Source: Candidatus Cryptobacteroides merdigallinarum
GTDB lineage: Bacteria; Bacteroidota; Bacteroidia; Bacteroidales; UBA932
Length of the DNA stretch: 32,772 bases
Reading direction: 5' to 3'
NCBI GenBank assembly: GCA_017694655.1
Contig: JADIMQ010000033.1
Span: 1 to 32,772, forward strand
Position numbers and translations under genes: made by a program. How positions within the stretch are numbered: position 1 is the stretch's first letter; every line of letters starts with the position of its first letter. Below are positions 17,637 through 24,851 of this stretch, in pieces. Below the pieces are notes generated by a model. It did no database searches, was not told the origin of the DNA, and saw only the letters and a list, made by a program, of their open reading frames with translations.

Positions 17637-19672
17637 TGAGCAAAATAAGGATCGAACACTCCTACAAGGTGTATCTGCCCCTGGCGATACTGTTCCTGAC
17701 ACTGGTCCTCATATTCCCGAGGATGGGCAAGTTCAACTATGACTACAGGAAAGGCTCGCCGTGGATGTACGAGACACTGATAGCCCAGTTCGACTTCCCT
17801 GTCCTCAAGACGGACGCCCAGATCCAGGCGGAAAAGGAACTGCTGGGTTCCAGCGTCATACCCTACTTCCGCTATTCAGACCAGGTGGGGCACACCCAGA
17901 TAGGCCTTGTCGAGAAGCTCGACCTTGGAAAGGCCAACAGTTTCAAGCCGGAGATAATCAACGCCTTCGACCGGCTCTACGGCAGCGGCATCCTTGCCGA
18001 GTCCGGTTCGGGATACCTGCCGGAGGGAAAGTCCCTGGACGGCAATGTCATTTTCGTACAGAAGGACAGGAGGGCCAGGAAGGTGCCGTCTTCGGAGGTG
18101 TACACAGTGGAGGAGGCCCGGGATTTCCTTCTCCTCTTCCTGACGGAGACAAACCTCGGATGCAACGTGGATTCCCTCTGCAGGGCTGCCGGCCTGTATG
18201 ACCTTGTGCAGCCGAACCTCCTGTTCGACAGGCAGACCACGGACCTCGTGCACGAGGAATCGGTCGACTATGTGTCCCCGACCTCCGGGGTGGTGAACGC
18301 CGGGCAGCTCATTGTCTCGAACGGGGAGATAATCACGGCCGAGATAGAGCAGCTGCTCGACTCGTACAAGGCCGAATACGAGAGCAGCCTCGGCTACAGC
18401 GGCCCGAGAGTGTGGCTCTGGCTCGGGAACATCCTCATAGCCCTGGGGCTTGTGGTCGTCCTTTTCTTTGCCCTCTACTTCACGAACTACAGGATATACG
18501 GGGACTCCAACAAGTATATCTACTTGCTCGTCATCTTCCTGCTTGCCACTGTGCTTGCCCTGGTCGTGGACAAGGTGGACCCGGCCCTCCTCTATATGAC
18601 CCCGTTCACCCTCATCGCCCTCTATCTCGTGGCCTTCTTCAAGAAGAGGGTGGTCCTTCCGGTGTACATCATCTCTCTCCTGCCCCTGCTCATCTTCTCC
18701 CACAACGGGGTGGAGCTTTTCGTGATGTTCCTTGTGGCCGGGGTGGTCACCATCTTCCTCGCTGAAATATACAACAGGGGATGGAAGCAGTTCATCACAG
18801 CCGTGGCCGTATTCTTCATAATGCTCCTTGTCTACCTGGGTTTCCGGCTTATAGACGGCATAAGCGGCTTCAACGACTTCCGTACAATCCTCTTCCTGTT
18901 CATTGGGGCCTTCCTTTCCGTGGCTGGCTATCCTCTCATATACCTTTTCGAGAGAATCTTCATGCTTGTCTCCAACACGAGGCTCACCGAGCTCACCGAC
19001 ACCAACAACCGCCTCCTCCGCGACCTTGCGCACAAGGCTCCGGGTACCTTCCAGCACTCTCTCCAGGTCATGAACCTGGCGGATGCCGCTGCCCGTTCCA
19101 TAGACGCCAATGTCCTTCTTGTCCGTGCCGGTGCCCTTTACCACGACATAGGCAAGATGGTCAATCCCCAGTGCTTCATAGAAAACGAGACCCTCGGCGC
19201 CAGATATCACGACGGCCTCACCCCGCGCGAGAGCGCCATGGAGATTGTCAAGCACGTCCCTGACGGAATGGCCCTTGCTGACAAGGCCAAGCTCCCCGGC
19301 ATCGTAAAGGATTTCATCGTAACCCATCACGGCACCACCTGCACCGCCTATTTCTACAACAAATACCTCAAGGAAGGCGGTGACCCCTCCGACGCCGGCG
19401 ACTTCTATTACAAAGGCGTTAAACCCACCTCCAAAGAGCAGATTATCGTCATGCTCTGCGACACCCTCGAAGCTGCTTCAAGGACCCTCAAGGACTATTC
19501 TTCCAAAACCGTCTCCGACCTCGTCGAGCGAATTGTCAAATCCAAAATGGATGACGGCCAGTTCGAGAATGCCGATATTTCCATAAAGGAGTTAAATATT
19601 GTCAAGAATGTGCTGAAGGGGTATTTGCAGCAGATTTATCATGCGAGGATTACTTATCCTAAACGCCCTTGA
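17636..19672 (+). CDS. 7TM-HD membrane phosphodiesterase (PgpH-type, probable c-di-AMP hydrolase)
   Basis: A 678-residue inner-membrane protein. One N-terminal helix (about 12-27, VYLPLAILFLTLVLIF) is followed by an extracytoplasmic domain of about 230 residues, then a 7TM block starting near residue 258. A cytoplasmic HD domain follows, with FQHSLQV (first metal His, near 474), the HDIG motif at 503-506, KHVPDG, and THHGT. This is the 7TMR-HDED/HDIG architecture of PgpH, which hydrolyses c-di-AMP in Firmicutes. I start at ATG 17636, which overlaps the preceding stop (TGATG); a GTG one codon earlier is also open. It is the last gene of the operon. A 123-nt palindrome begins 1 nt after the stop. 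Confidence 0.8.
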   Translation: MSKIRIEHSYKVYLPLAILFLTLVLIFPRMGKFNYDYRKGSPWMYETLIAQFDFPVLKTDAQIQAEKELLGSSVIPYFRYSDQVGHTQIGLVEKLDLGKANSFKPEIINAFDRLYGSGILAESGSGYLPEGKSLDGNVIFVQKDRRARKVPSSEVYTVEEARDFLLLFLTETNLGCNVDSLCRAAGLYDLVQPNLLFDRQTTDLVHEESVDYVSPTSGVVNAGQLIVSNGEIITAEIEQLLDSYKAEYESSLGYSGPRVWLWLGNILIALGLVVVLFFALYFTNYRIYGDSNKYIYLLVIFLLATVLALVVDKVDPALLYMTPFTLIALYLVAFFKKRVVLPVYIISLLPLLIFSHNGVELFVMFLVAGVVTIFLAEIYNRGWKQFITAVAVFFIMLLVYLGFRLIDGISGFNDFRTILFLFIGAFLSVAGYPLIYLFERIFMLVSNTRLTELTDTNNRLLRDLAHKAPGTFQHSLQVMNLADAAARSIDANVLLVRAGALYHDIGKMVNPQCFIENETLGARYHDGLTPRESAMEIVKHVPDGMALADKAKLPGIVKDFIVTHHGTTCTAYFYNKYLKEGGDPSDAGDFYYKGVKPTSKEQIIVMLCDTLEAASRTLKDYSSKTVSDLVERIVKSKMDDGQFENADISIKELNIVKNVLKGYLQQIYHARITYPKRP

Positions 19673-19673
19673 T

Positions 19674-19796
19674 CCGGTGCGTGAAAACGGGCGGGGTGCG
19701 GCGTTGCAGCTCGGGCTCGGAAATCCTCACATACGTTAGTATGCTGCGGTTTCCTCGCCTCGCGCGCCTTGCAGACCGCCCGTTTTGACGCACCGG
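19674..19796 (+). repeat. Palindromic intergenic element, copy B
   Basis: A 123-nt self-complementary block starting 1 nt after the stop codon of the HD gene. The left arm (19674-19694) pairs with the right arm (19776-19796) at 20 of 21 positions. The core begins GGCGTT at 19700 and GGCTCGG at 19714 and contains the same GGAAATC/GGTTTCC stem as copy A. Its tip is CATAC-GTTA-GTATG, where two base pairs differ from copy A in a compensated way (T-A to C-G and T-A to A-T). The outer arms are unrelated to those of copy A. TGCGGCGTTGC occurs both inside the element (19697-19707) and just downstream (19843-19853). Confidence 0.8.
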
Positions 19797-19906
19797 CCGT
19801 GGTGGAACAACGTGGTGTGGGTTGCGCGCCTGCGCTTCGCGCTGCGGCGTTGCGGTTATTATTGCCGGTTCGGGGATGCTCCATGCTGCGGGATATGTGG
19901 GCTGAT

Positions 19907-19939
19907 GCGGGACAATTGTGGGACAACTGCGGGACAACG
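19907..19939 (+). repeat. Three tandem 11-bp direct repeats upstream of the tig promoter
   Basis: GCGGGACAATT (19907-19917), GTGGGACAACT (19918-19928) and GCGGGACAACG (19929-19939) are consecutive copies sharing the core GGGACAA. They end 9 bp before the TTTG box at 19949. The one-helical-turn period would place all copies on the same DNA face, as expected for cooperative activator or repressor binding; this function is inferred. Confidence 0.7.
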
Positions 19940-19948
19940 TCGTCACGT

Positions 19949-19979
19949 TTTGTTATTATCGGGAAATTGATTATATTTG
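19949..19979 (+). promoter_or_regulatory. Promoter of the tig-clpP-clpX operon
   Basis: TTTG (19949-19952), a 19-bp spacer and TATATTTG (19972-19979) match the Bacteroidetes consensus exactly. Transcription is expected near 19986. Confidence 0.8.
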
Positions 19980-20063
19980 CGCCCTTGCGCCGGGCGGCTT
20001 CTCCGGGGAGGGGAAGCGGCTGGCAGGGCTGGTACGGAAAGTTATGAATAATTAAATAATACC

Positions 20064-21380
20064 ATGAAATTAGAACAGAATAAAATCGACGATCTCAATA
20101 TCGAGCTTACGCTGTCGATAGGGAAGGACGACTATTCCGAGAAAAGGAAGAAAAGGCTGAACAACCACAGGAGGAATGCGGAAATCAGGGGATTCAGGAA
20201 AGGCATGGCCCCTGTCAGCCTCATCGAGAAGATATACGGGCAGTCCTGCCTGGTAGATGCTGTGAACGACATTATCGCAGACTCGCTGAACAATTTCATC
20301 AAGGAGAACGACCTCAAGGTCATAGGGGAGCCGCTCCCTGCGGAGGGCCAGCCGGAGACAGAGTGGAAGGACGGCAACGACTTCACATTCAAGTTCGACG
20401 TCGCACTCTCCCCGAAAGTTGAGCTCGAGCTCTCCAAGGACGACAAGATACCTTATTACGAGATCGGGATCACCGACATTGCCAGGAAAGAGATGAAGGA
20501 AAACCTTCTCAAGCAGTACGGCTCCCTCGAGGAGGGACAGGCCGCCGGGGAGGAAGACTTCATAATCGTGGACCTCGAGCAGGGGGATACCAAGGTTGAA
20601 GGGACATACATCGCCCTGCGCAACGTGGCAGAGGCGGTAAGGCCGTCATTCGTGGGTCTCAAGGCCGGCGACAGCATCGAGGTCAACGTCAACGAGGCCT
20701 TCACGAACGAGGCCGACAGGGCTTCCATGCTCAAGGTCGAGAAATCCGAGCTCGCCTCCCTCGACCCTCACTACAAGATGACTGTCAAGAATGTCAAGAC
20801 TTTCGTGTCCGCCCCTATGACCCAGGAGACCTTCGACAAGATCTTCGGGGAGGGCAACGTGAAGTCGGAGGAGGAATTCGATGCGAAGATAGGGGAGAGG
20901 CTCGCCGCCGAATATGCCCAGGAGTCCGAGTTCAGGTTCGCGTCCGACGTCAAGGACTACCTTGTGAAGAAGGCCGGCCTTGCCCTCCCGGAAAAATTCC
21001 TGAAGAGGTGGATATATGTTGCCAATGAAGGCAAGTTCACCATGGAGGACATCGAGAAGGAGTTCGACCTCTTCCTCCGGGACTACCGCTGGCAGATGGT
21101 CAGGAACTACCTTATGGAGAAATACTCCGTGAAGGTGGAAGAGTCCGACCTGCTTGCGAGCGCAAAGGCTTTTGCCGCATACCAGTTCGCCATGTACGGC
21201 ATAAACAACGTGCCTGATGCCGAACTCGAGAACTATGCAAGGAACATCCTCGCGCAGGAGAAGGAAGGCCGCCGCGTGCTCGAGCAGGTGGAGGATTCCA
21301 AGACAATCTCTGCGGTAAAGGATGTTGTAACCCTGGACAGGAAGAAAATTTCAGTGGAGGAATTCCGCGAACTGAAGTAA
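20064..21380 (+). CDS. tig: Trigger factor
   Basis: Ribosome-associated chaperone of 438 residues that binds nascent chains at the exit tunnel. The N-terminal ribosome-binding domain carries the signature GFRKGMAP (43-50) after a run of basic residues, and continues with SLIEKIYGQSCLVDAVNDII. The middle part would hold the PPIase-like domain and is divergent, as usual in Bacteroidota. The C-terminal half (from about residue 250) is long charged helices, including FLKRWIYVANEGK and FLRDYRWQMVRNYLMEKY, typical of the chaperone arms. clpP starts 1 bp after the stop and clpX follows, the classic tig-clpP-clpX order. The GFRKG motif and operon context make the call firm. Confidence 0.93.
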   Translation: MKLEQNKIDDLNIELTLSIGKDDYSEKRKKRLNNHRRNAEIRGFRKGMAPVSLIEKIYGQSCLVDAVNDIIADSLNNFIKENDLKVIGEPLPAEGQPETEWKDGNDFTFKFDVALSPKVELELSKDDKIPYYEIGITDIARKEMKENLLKQYGSLEEGQAAGEEDFIIVDLEQGDTKVEGTYIALRNVAEAVRPSFVGLKAGDSIEVNVNEAFTNEADRASMLKVEKSELASLDPHYKMTVKNVKTFVSAPMTQETFDKIFGEGNVKSEEEFDAKIGERLAAEYAQESEFRFASDVKDYLVKKAGLALPEKFLKRWIYVANEGKFTMEDIEKEFDLFLRDYRWQMVRNYLMEKYSVKVEESDLLASAKAFAAYQFAMYGINNVPDAELENYARNILAQEKEGRRVLEQVEDSKTISAVKDVVTLDRKKISVEEFRELK

Positions 21381-21381
21381 G

Positions 21382-22056
21382 ATGGACAAGGAGTTTGACA
21401 GATACGCAAGGCTGCACTGCGGGATCAGCTCCATGACCCTGCACAGGTACGGGTCCGCACTCGATTCCTACATCAACCCGACGATAATAGAGGAGCGCAA
21501 GCTCAACGTGGCCTCCATGGACGTGTTCAGCCGTCTGCTGATGGACAGGATCATCTTCCTCGGGGTGCCTATCGATGATGATGTGGCGAATATTGTGCAG
21601 GCCCAGCTGCTGTTCCTTGCCTCTACGGACAGCAAGAGCGACATCTCCATCTATCTCAATACCCCCGGCGGCTCTGTCTCCGCAGGCTTGGGTATTTACG
21701 ATACCATGCAGCTCGTGGAGCCGGATGTCGCCACCATCTGCACCGGCATGGCCGCCTCCATGGGTGCCGTGCTGCTGTGTGCCGGGGTCAAGGGCAAGCG
21801 TTCAGCCCTCACCCACTCGAGGGTAATGATACACCAGCCTCTCGGAGGGGCCAACGGGCAGGCCTCCGATATAGAGATTGCGGCACGCGAGATAATGAAG
21901 ATAAAGAAGGAGCTCTACACCATAATCTCGGAGCACACCGGCAAGCCGTACAGGACCATAGAGGCTGACGGCGACAGGGACTTCTGGATGAGTTCCCGTG
22001 AAGCCCTGGAATACGGGATGATAGACGAGATACTGTCCGGGAAGAAGCCGAGATAA
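21382..22056 (+). CDS. clpP: ATP-dependent Clp protease proteolytic subunit
   Basis: Serine protease subunit of 224 residues that forms the double-heptamer chamber of the Clp protease. The catalytic triad has the standard spacing: Ser126 in GMAASMGA, His151 in MIHQPLGG and Asp200 in DRDFWMS. The oxyanion region [10 protein letters not shown] is intact. The N-terminal ~30 residues precede the mature core and probably include a propeptide. The gene starts 1 bp after the tig stop and lies 10 bp before clpX, so the three genes are surely one transcript. Confidence 0.96.
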   Translation: MDKEFDRYARLHCGISSMTLHRYGSALDSYINPTIIEERKLNVASMDVFSRLLMDRIIFLGVPIDDDVANIVQAQLLFLASTDSKSDISIYLNTPGGSVSAGLGIYDTMQLVEPDVATICTGMAASMGAVLLCAGVKGKRSALTHSRVMIHQPLGGANGQASDIEIAAREIMKIKKELYTIISEHTGKPYRTIEADGDRDFWMSSREALEYGMIDEILSGKKPR

Positions 22057-22066
22057 AGATTTTCCT

Positions 22067-23302
22067 ATGGCAAAAGGACGAAACTACAAGGAAGAAAGAC
22101 ATTGTGTATTCTGCGGCAGGAGCGAGAGTGAAGTCCCTCTCCTGCTGCAGGGTCTTGATTCGGCCATCTGCAGCGACTGCGTGAAGCTCTGCCATGACTA
22201 TATCACCAACCTCGAGAAGTCGTCGGAGCCTGCCCCGGACAAGATAACCAGGCTGATGACGCCCAAGGAGATAAAGGAATACCTCGACCAGTACGTGATC
22301 GGGCAGGACAGGGCCAAGAAACTGCTTTCCGTGGCCGTGTACAACCACTACAAGAGGATAAACAACAACCTTTCCGCCTCCGGGACCGGGGATCTCGAGC
22401 TTGAGAAGTCCAATATCCTGATGGTGGGTCCGACAGGAACGGGAAAGACGCTTATGGCCAAGACAATAGCTAAGCTGCTTGAAGTCCCGTTCACCATCGT
22501 GGACGCTACCGTGCTCACGGAGGCTGGCTATGTCGGGGAGGACGTGGAGAGCATCCTGTCGAGGCTTCTGCAGGAGGCTGACTACAACGTCAAGCTTGCC
22601 GAGAGAGGCATAGTCTTCATTGACGAGATTGACAAGATCTCAAGGAAGAGCGACAATCCCTCCATCACCAGGGACGTCTCCGGAGAAGGGGTGCAGCAGG
22701 CTCTGCTGAAACTCCTCGAGGGGAGTGTCGTGAATGTGCCTCCGAAGGGCGGACGGAAACATCCGGAGCAGGAGTTCGTCCAGGTGAATACCCAGAATAT
22801 CCTGTTCATCTGCGGGGGAGCCTTTGAGGGCATCGAGAGGAGCATTGCGCAGAGGCTGAACACCCAGGTGATAGGCTACGGCTCCATACACAGGCAGCAG
22901 GTCGACAAGAACAACCTGCTCCGCTATGTCTCGGCCCAGGACCTGAGGTCATACGGCCTTATCCCGGAGATAATCGGACGTCTTCCTGTCGTGACCTATC
23001 TCGACCAGCTCGACAGGGCAGCCCTGCTGAGGATACTCACGGAGCCGAAGAACGCCATTATCCGCCAGTACGAGAAGATGTTCGAGCTGGACGGGCTGAA
23101 GCTGCAGATAGAGCCGGGCGTGCTGGAGCTCATAGTCGATACGGCCATAGAGAACAAGCTCGGAGCTCGCGGCCTGAGGTCTATATGCGAGCGGATAATG
23201 ACTGACGCCATGTACGAGGCACCGAGCTCGAGAAAAAAGACATTCGACCTCACATTGGACTATGCCAAGGCGAAACTCTCCGGAGACGGCACGACTTTGT
23301 AA
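22067..23302 (+). CDS. clpX: ATP-dependent Clp protease ATP-binding subunit ClpX
   Basis: AAA+ unfoldase of 411 residues that feeds substrates to ClpP. The N-terminal zinc-binding domain has Cys13, Cys16, Cys35 and Cys38. The ATPase has Walker A GPTGTGKT (121-128), pore loop GYVGED (154-159) and Walker B FIDEID (184-189). An IGF-type loop for ClpP docking should lie near residues 265-275; the sequence there reads VIGYGS, a Bacteroidota-like variant. The C-terminal sensor-2 domain contains LGARGLRSI. It is the third gene of the tig-clpP-clpX operon, with the dipeptidase gene following after 29 bp. Confidence 0.97.
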   Translation: MAKGRNYKEERHCVFCGRSESEVPLLLQGLDSAICSDCVKLCHDYITNLEKSSEPAPDKITRLMTPKEIKEYLDQYVIGQDRAKKLLSVAVYNHYKRINNNLSASGTGDLELEKSNILMVGPTGTGKTLMAKTIAKLLEVPFTIVDATVLTEAGYVGEDVESILSRLLQEADYNVKLAERGIVFIDEIDKISRKSDNPSITRDVSGEGVQQALLKLLEGSVVNVPPKGGRKHPEQEFVQVNTQNILFICGGAFEGIERSIAQRLNTQVIGYGSIHRQQVDKNNLLRYVSAQDLRSYGLIPEIIGRLPVVTYLDQLDRAALLRILTEPKNAIIRQYEKMFELDGLKLQIEPGVLELIVDTAIENKLGARGLRSICERIMTDAMYEAPSSRKKTFDLTLDYAKAKLSGDGTTL

Positions 23303-23331
23303 GGACACAGGTATCCGTTAAAATTCCTTTT

Positions 23332-24696
23332 ATGAAAAAATATATCGAAGAAAACAGGGACAGGTTCCTTGAAGAACTGTTCTCCCTGCTCAGGATTCCG
23401 TCAGTCAGCTCCCTCGAGAAGCACCGTCCGGACATGCTGGAATGTGCGGAACGTCTTGCGGAACTGCTGAAAGAGGCCGGGGCGGACACTGCGGACGTAT
23501 ATCCGACCAAAGGCCATCCGGTCGTGTTCGGACAGAAGATACTGGACCCTTCATACGGCACTGTCCTCGTCTACGGGCACTATGACGTGCAGCCGGTGGA
23601 TCCCCTGGAACTCTGGAAATCCGACCCGTTCGAGCCGGAAATACGCGACGGGGCAATCTACGCACGGGGCGCCAACGATGACAAGGGGCAGCTTTTCATG
23701 CACCTGAAGGCTTTCGAATACATGCTCCGTGAAGGGAAGCTCCGCCACAACGTGAAGTTCATCTTCGAAGGTGAGGAGGAGATAGGCAGCCCGTCGCTTG
23801 CGGAATGGGCGCAGGAGCACAGGGACCTTCTTGCCGCTGACATCATCCTCGTATCCGACACCACCATGATCTCGGAGCAGGTGCCTTCGATAAACTGCGG
23901 TATGCGCGGTCTTTCATATATAGAGGTGAAGGTCACAGGACCGGACAAGGACCTGCACTCCGGGCACTATGGCGGGGCTGTAGCCAACCCGATAAATGTC
24001 CTGTGCGACATGGTCTCGTCCCTTATCGACAAGGACGGCAGGATAAACATCCCCGGATTCTACGACGATGTCGTGGAGCTTTCCGCAGAGGACAGGGCGA
24101 AGCTCGCGAGGGCGCCGTTCGACCTGGAAGAATACAAGAAGTTCCTTGATATCAAGGAAGTGAAAGGGGAGAAGGGATATACCACCCTTGAGCGTACAGG
24201 AATACGCCCGTGCCTGGATGTCAACGGAATATGGGGAGGCTACACCGGAGAAGGCGCCAAGACAGTCCTTCCTTCCGTGGCCTATGCCAAGATATCCATG
24301 CGACTTGTCCCGAATCAGGACAGCGACAGGATTACGGAACTCGTCATGGACCATATCAGAAATATCGCGCCGGACTATGTGAAGGTGGACGTGAAGCGCT
24401 ACCACGGAGGCAACGGCTTCCTGATACCCATCTCGTCCCCGGCATATCAGGCGGCGTCAAAGGCCATGGAAGAGGTCTACGGAGTCGAACCTGTGCCGAG
24501 CAGAGGAGGTGGAAGCATTCCGATACTTGCTGACCTGCAGCGGATTCTCGGCATTGACCCGCTCCTTATGGGCTTCGGCCTCGAGCGTGACACCATCCAT
24601 TCCCCTAACGAGAGCTACCTGTTGAGCCAGCTGTTCAAGGGAATGGAGTCGATAGCCCTGTTCTATGAATATTACGGGAAGCCGTCAAAAGAATAG
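23332..24696 (+). CDS. M20 family metallodipeptidase
   Basis: A 454-residue zinc aminoacyl peptidase of the M20 (CNDP/DapE-like) family, cytoplasmic with no signal peptide. Metal ligands and catalytic residues are in place: GHYDVQP (His83), RGANDDKG (Asp116), EGEEEIGS (Glu149/Glu150), VSDT (Asp176) and a C-terminal TIHSPNE histidine. The dimerisation lid domain contains the typical DLHSGHYGG. It probably hydrolyses dipeptides with broad specificity. It lies 29 bp after clpX and may be read from the same transcript, which would link peptide clean-up to Clp proteolysis; that link is inferred from position only. Confidence 0.88.
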   Translation: MKKYIEENRDRFLEELFSLLRIPSVSSLEKHRPDMLECAERLAELLKEAGADTADVYPTKGHPVVFGQKILDPSYGTVLVYGHYDVQPVDPLELWKSDPFEPEIRDGAIYARGANDDKGQLFMHLKAFEYMLREGKLRHNVKFIFEGEEEIGSPSLAEWAQEHRDLLAADIILVSDTTMISEQVPSINCGMRGLSYIEVKVTGPDKDLHSGHYGGAVANPINVLCDMVSSLIDKDGRINIPGFYDDVVELSAEDRAKLARAPFDLEEYKKFLDIKEVKGEKGYTTLERTGIRPCLDVNGIWGGYTGEGAKTVLPSVAYAKISMRLVPNQDSDRITELVMDHIRNIAPDYVKVDVKRYHGGNGFLIPISSPAYQAASKAMEEVYGVEPVPSRGGGSIPILADLQRILGIDPLLMGFGLERDTIHSPNESYLLSQLFKGMESIALFYEYYGKPSKE

Positions 24697-24755
24697 CGGA
24701 GCCGCCTGATTGAGAAAACCGGAAAACATATACCGGAAAGTACATGGAAAGGATT

Positions 24756-24823
24756 TTTGTGAAAAATTCAGACAGCTTCTAAATCTATATTATCGGAATT
24801 GGACCGAGATATCATTATATTTG
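24756..24823 (+). promoter_or_regulatory. Candidate promoter region of the transglutaminase-like gene
   Basis: Two signals overlap. TATATTTG (24816-24823) is a perfect -7 box without a good -33 box, 29 bp before the ATG. Further upstream, TTTG (24756-24759), 20 bp and TAAATCTA (24780-24787) form a degenerate promoter whose spacer closely resembles that of the pgm promoter at 839-870 (both end TTCTAAAT after an A-rich run). Confidence 0.45.
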
Positions 24824-24851
24824 CCGGAACAACCACATTCCGGCAATTTTT

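Larger units (their letters stand above)
19797..20063 (+). other. Leader and regulatory region of the tig-clpP-clpX operon
   Basis: This is the remainder of the 391-bp gap between the HD gene and tig. It is GC-rich up to about 19900 with no credible coding frame. Three tandem 11-bp repeats (19907-19939), the tig promoter (19949-19979) and a leader of about 78 nt follow. The leader contains a hairpin at 19997-20017 (8-bp stem with one G-U pair, GGGGA loop) and ends AT-rich before ATG 20064. Confidence 0.5.

Noticed and set aside
17876..19330. A 484-codon minus-strand frame over the HD phosphodiesterase gene
   Set aside because: Antisense shadow with low-complexity acidic/His-rich translation and no recognisable family.
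19797..19900. Short open frames in the GC-rich spacer after the HD gene
   Set aside because: They are short, Arg-rich, have no start context and overlap palindromic or repeat sequence; no product is recognisable.
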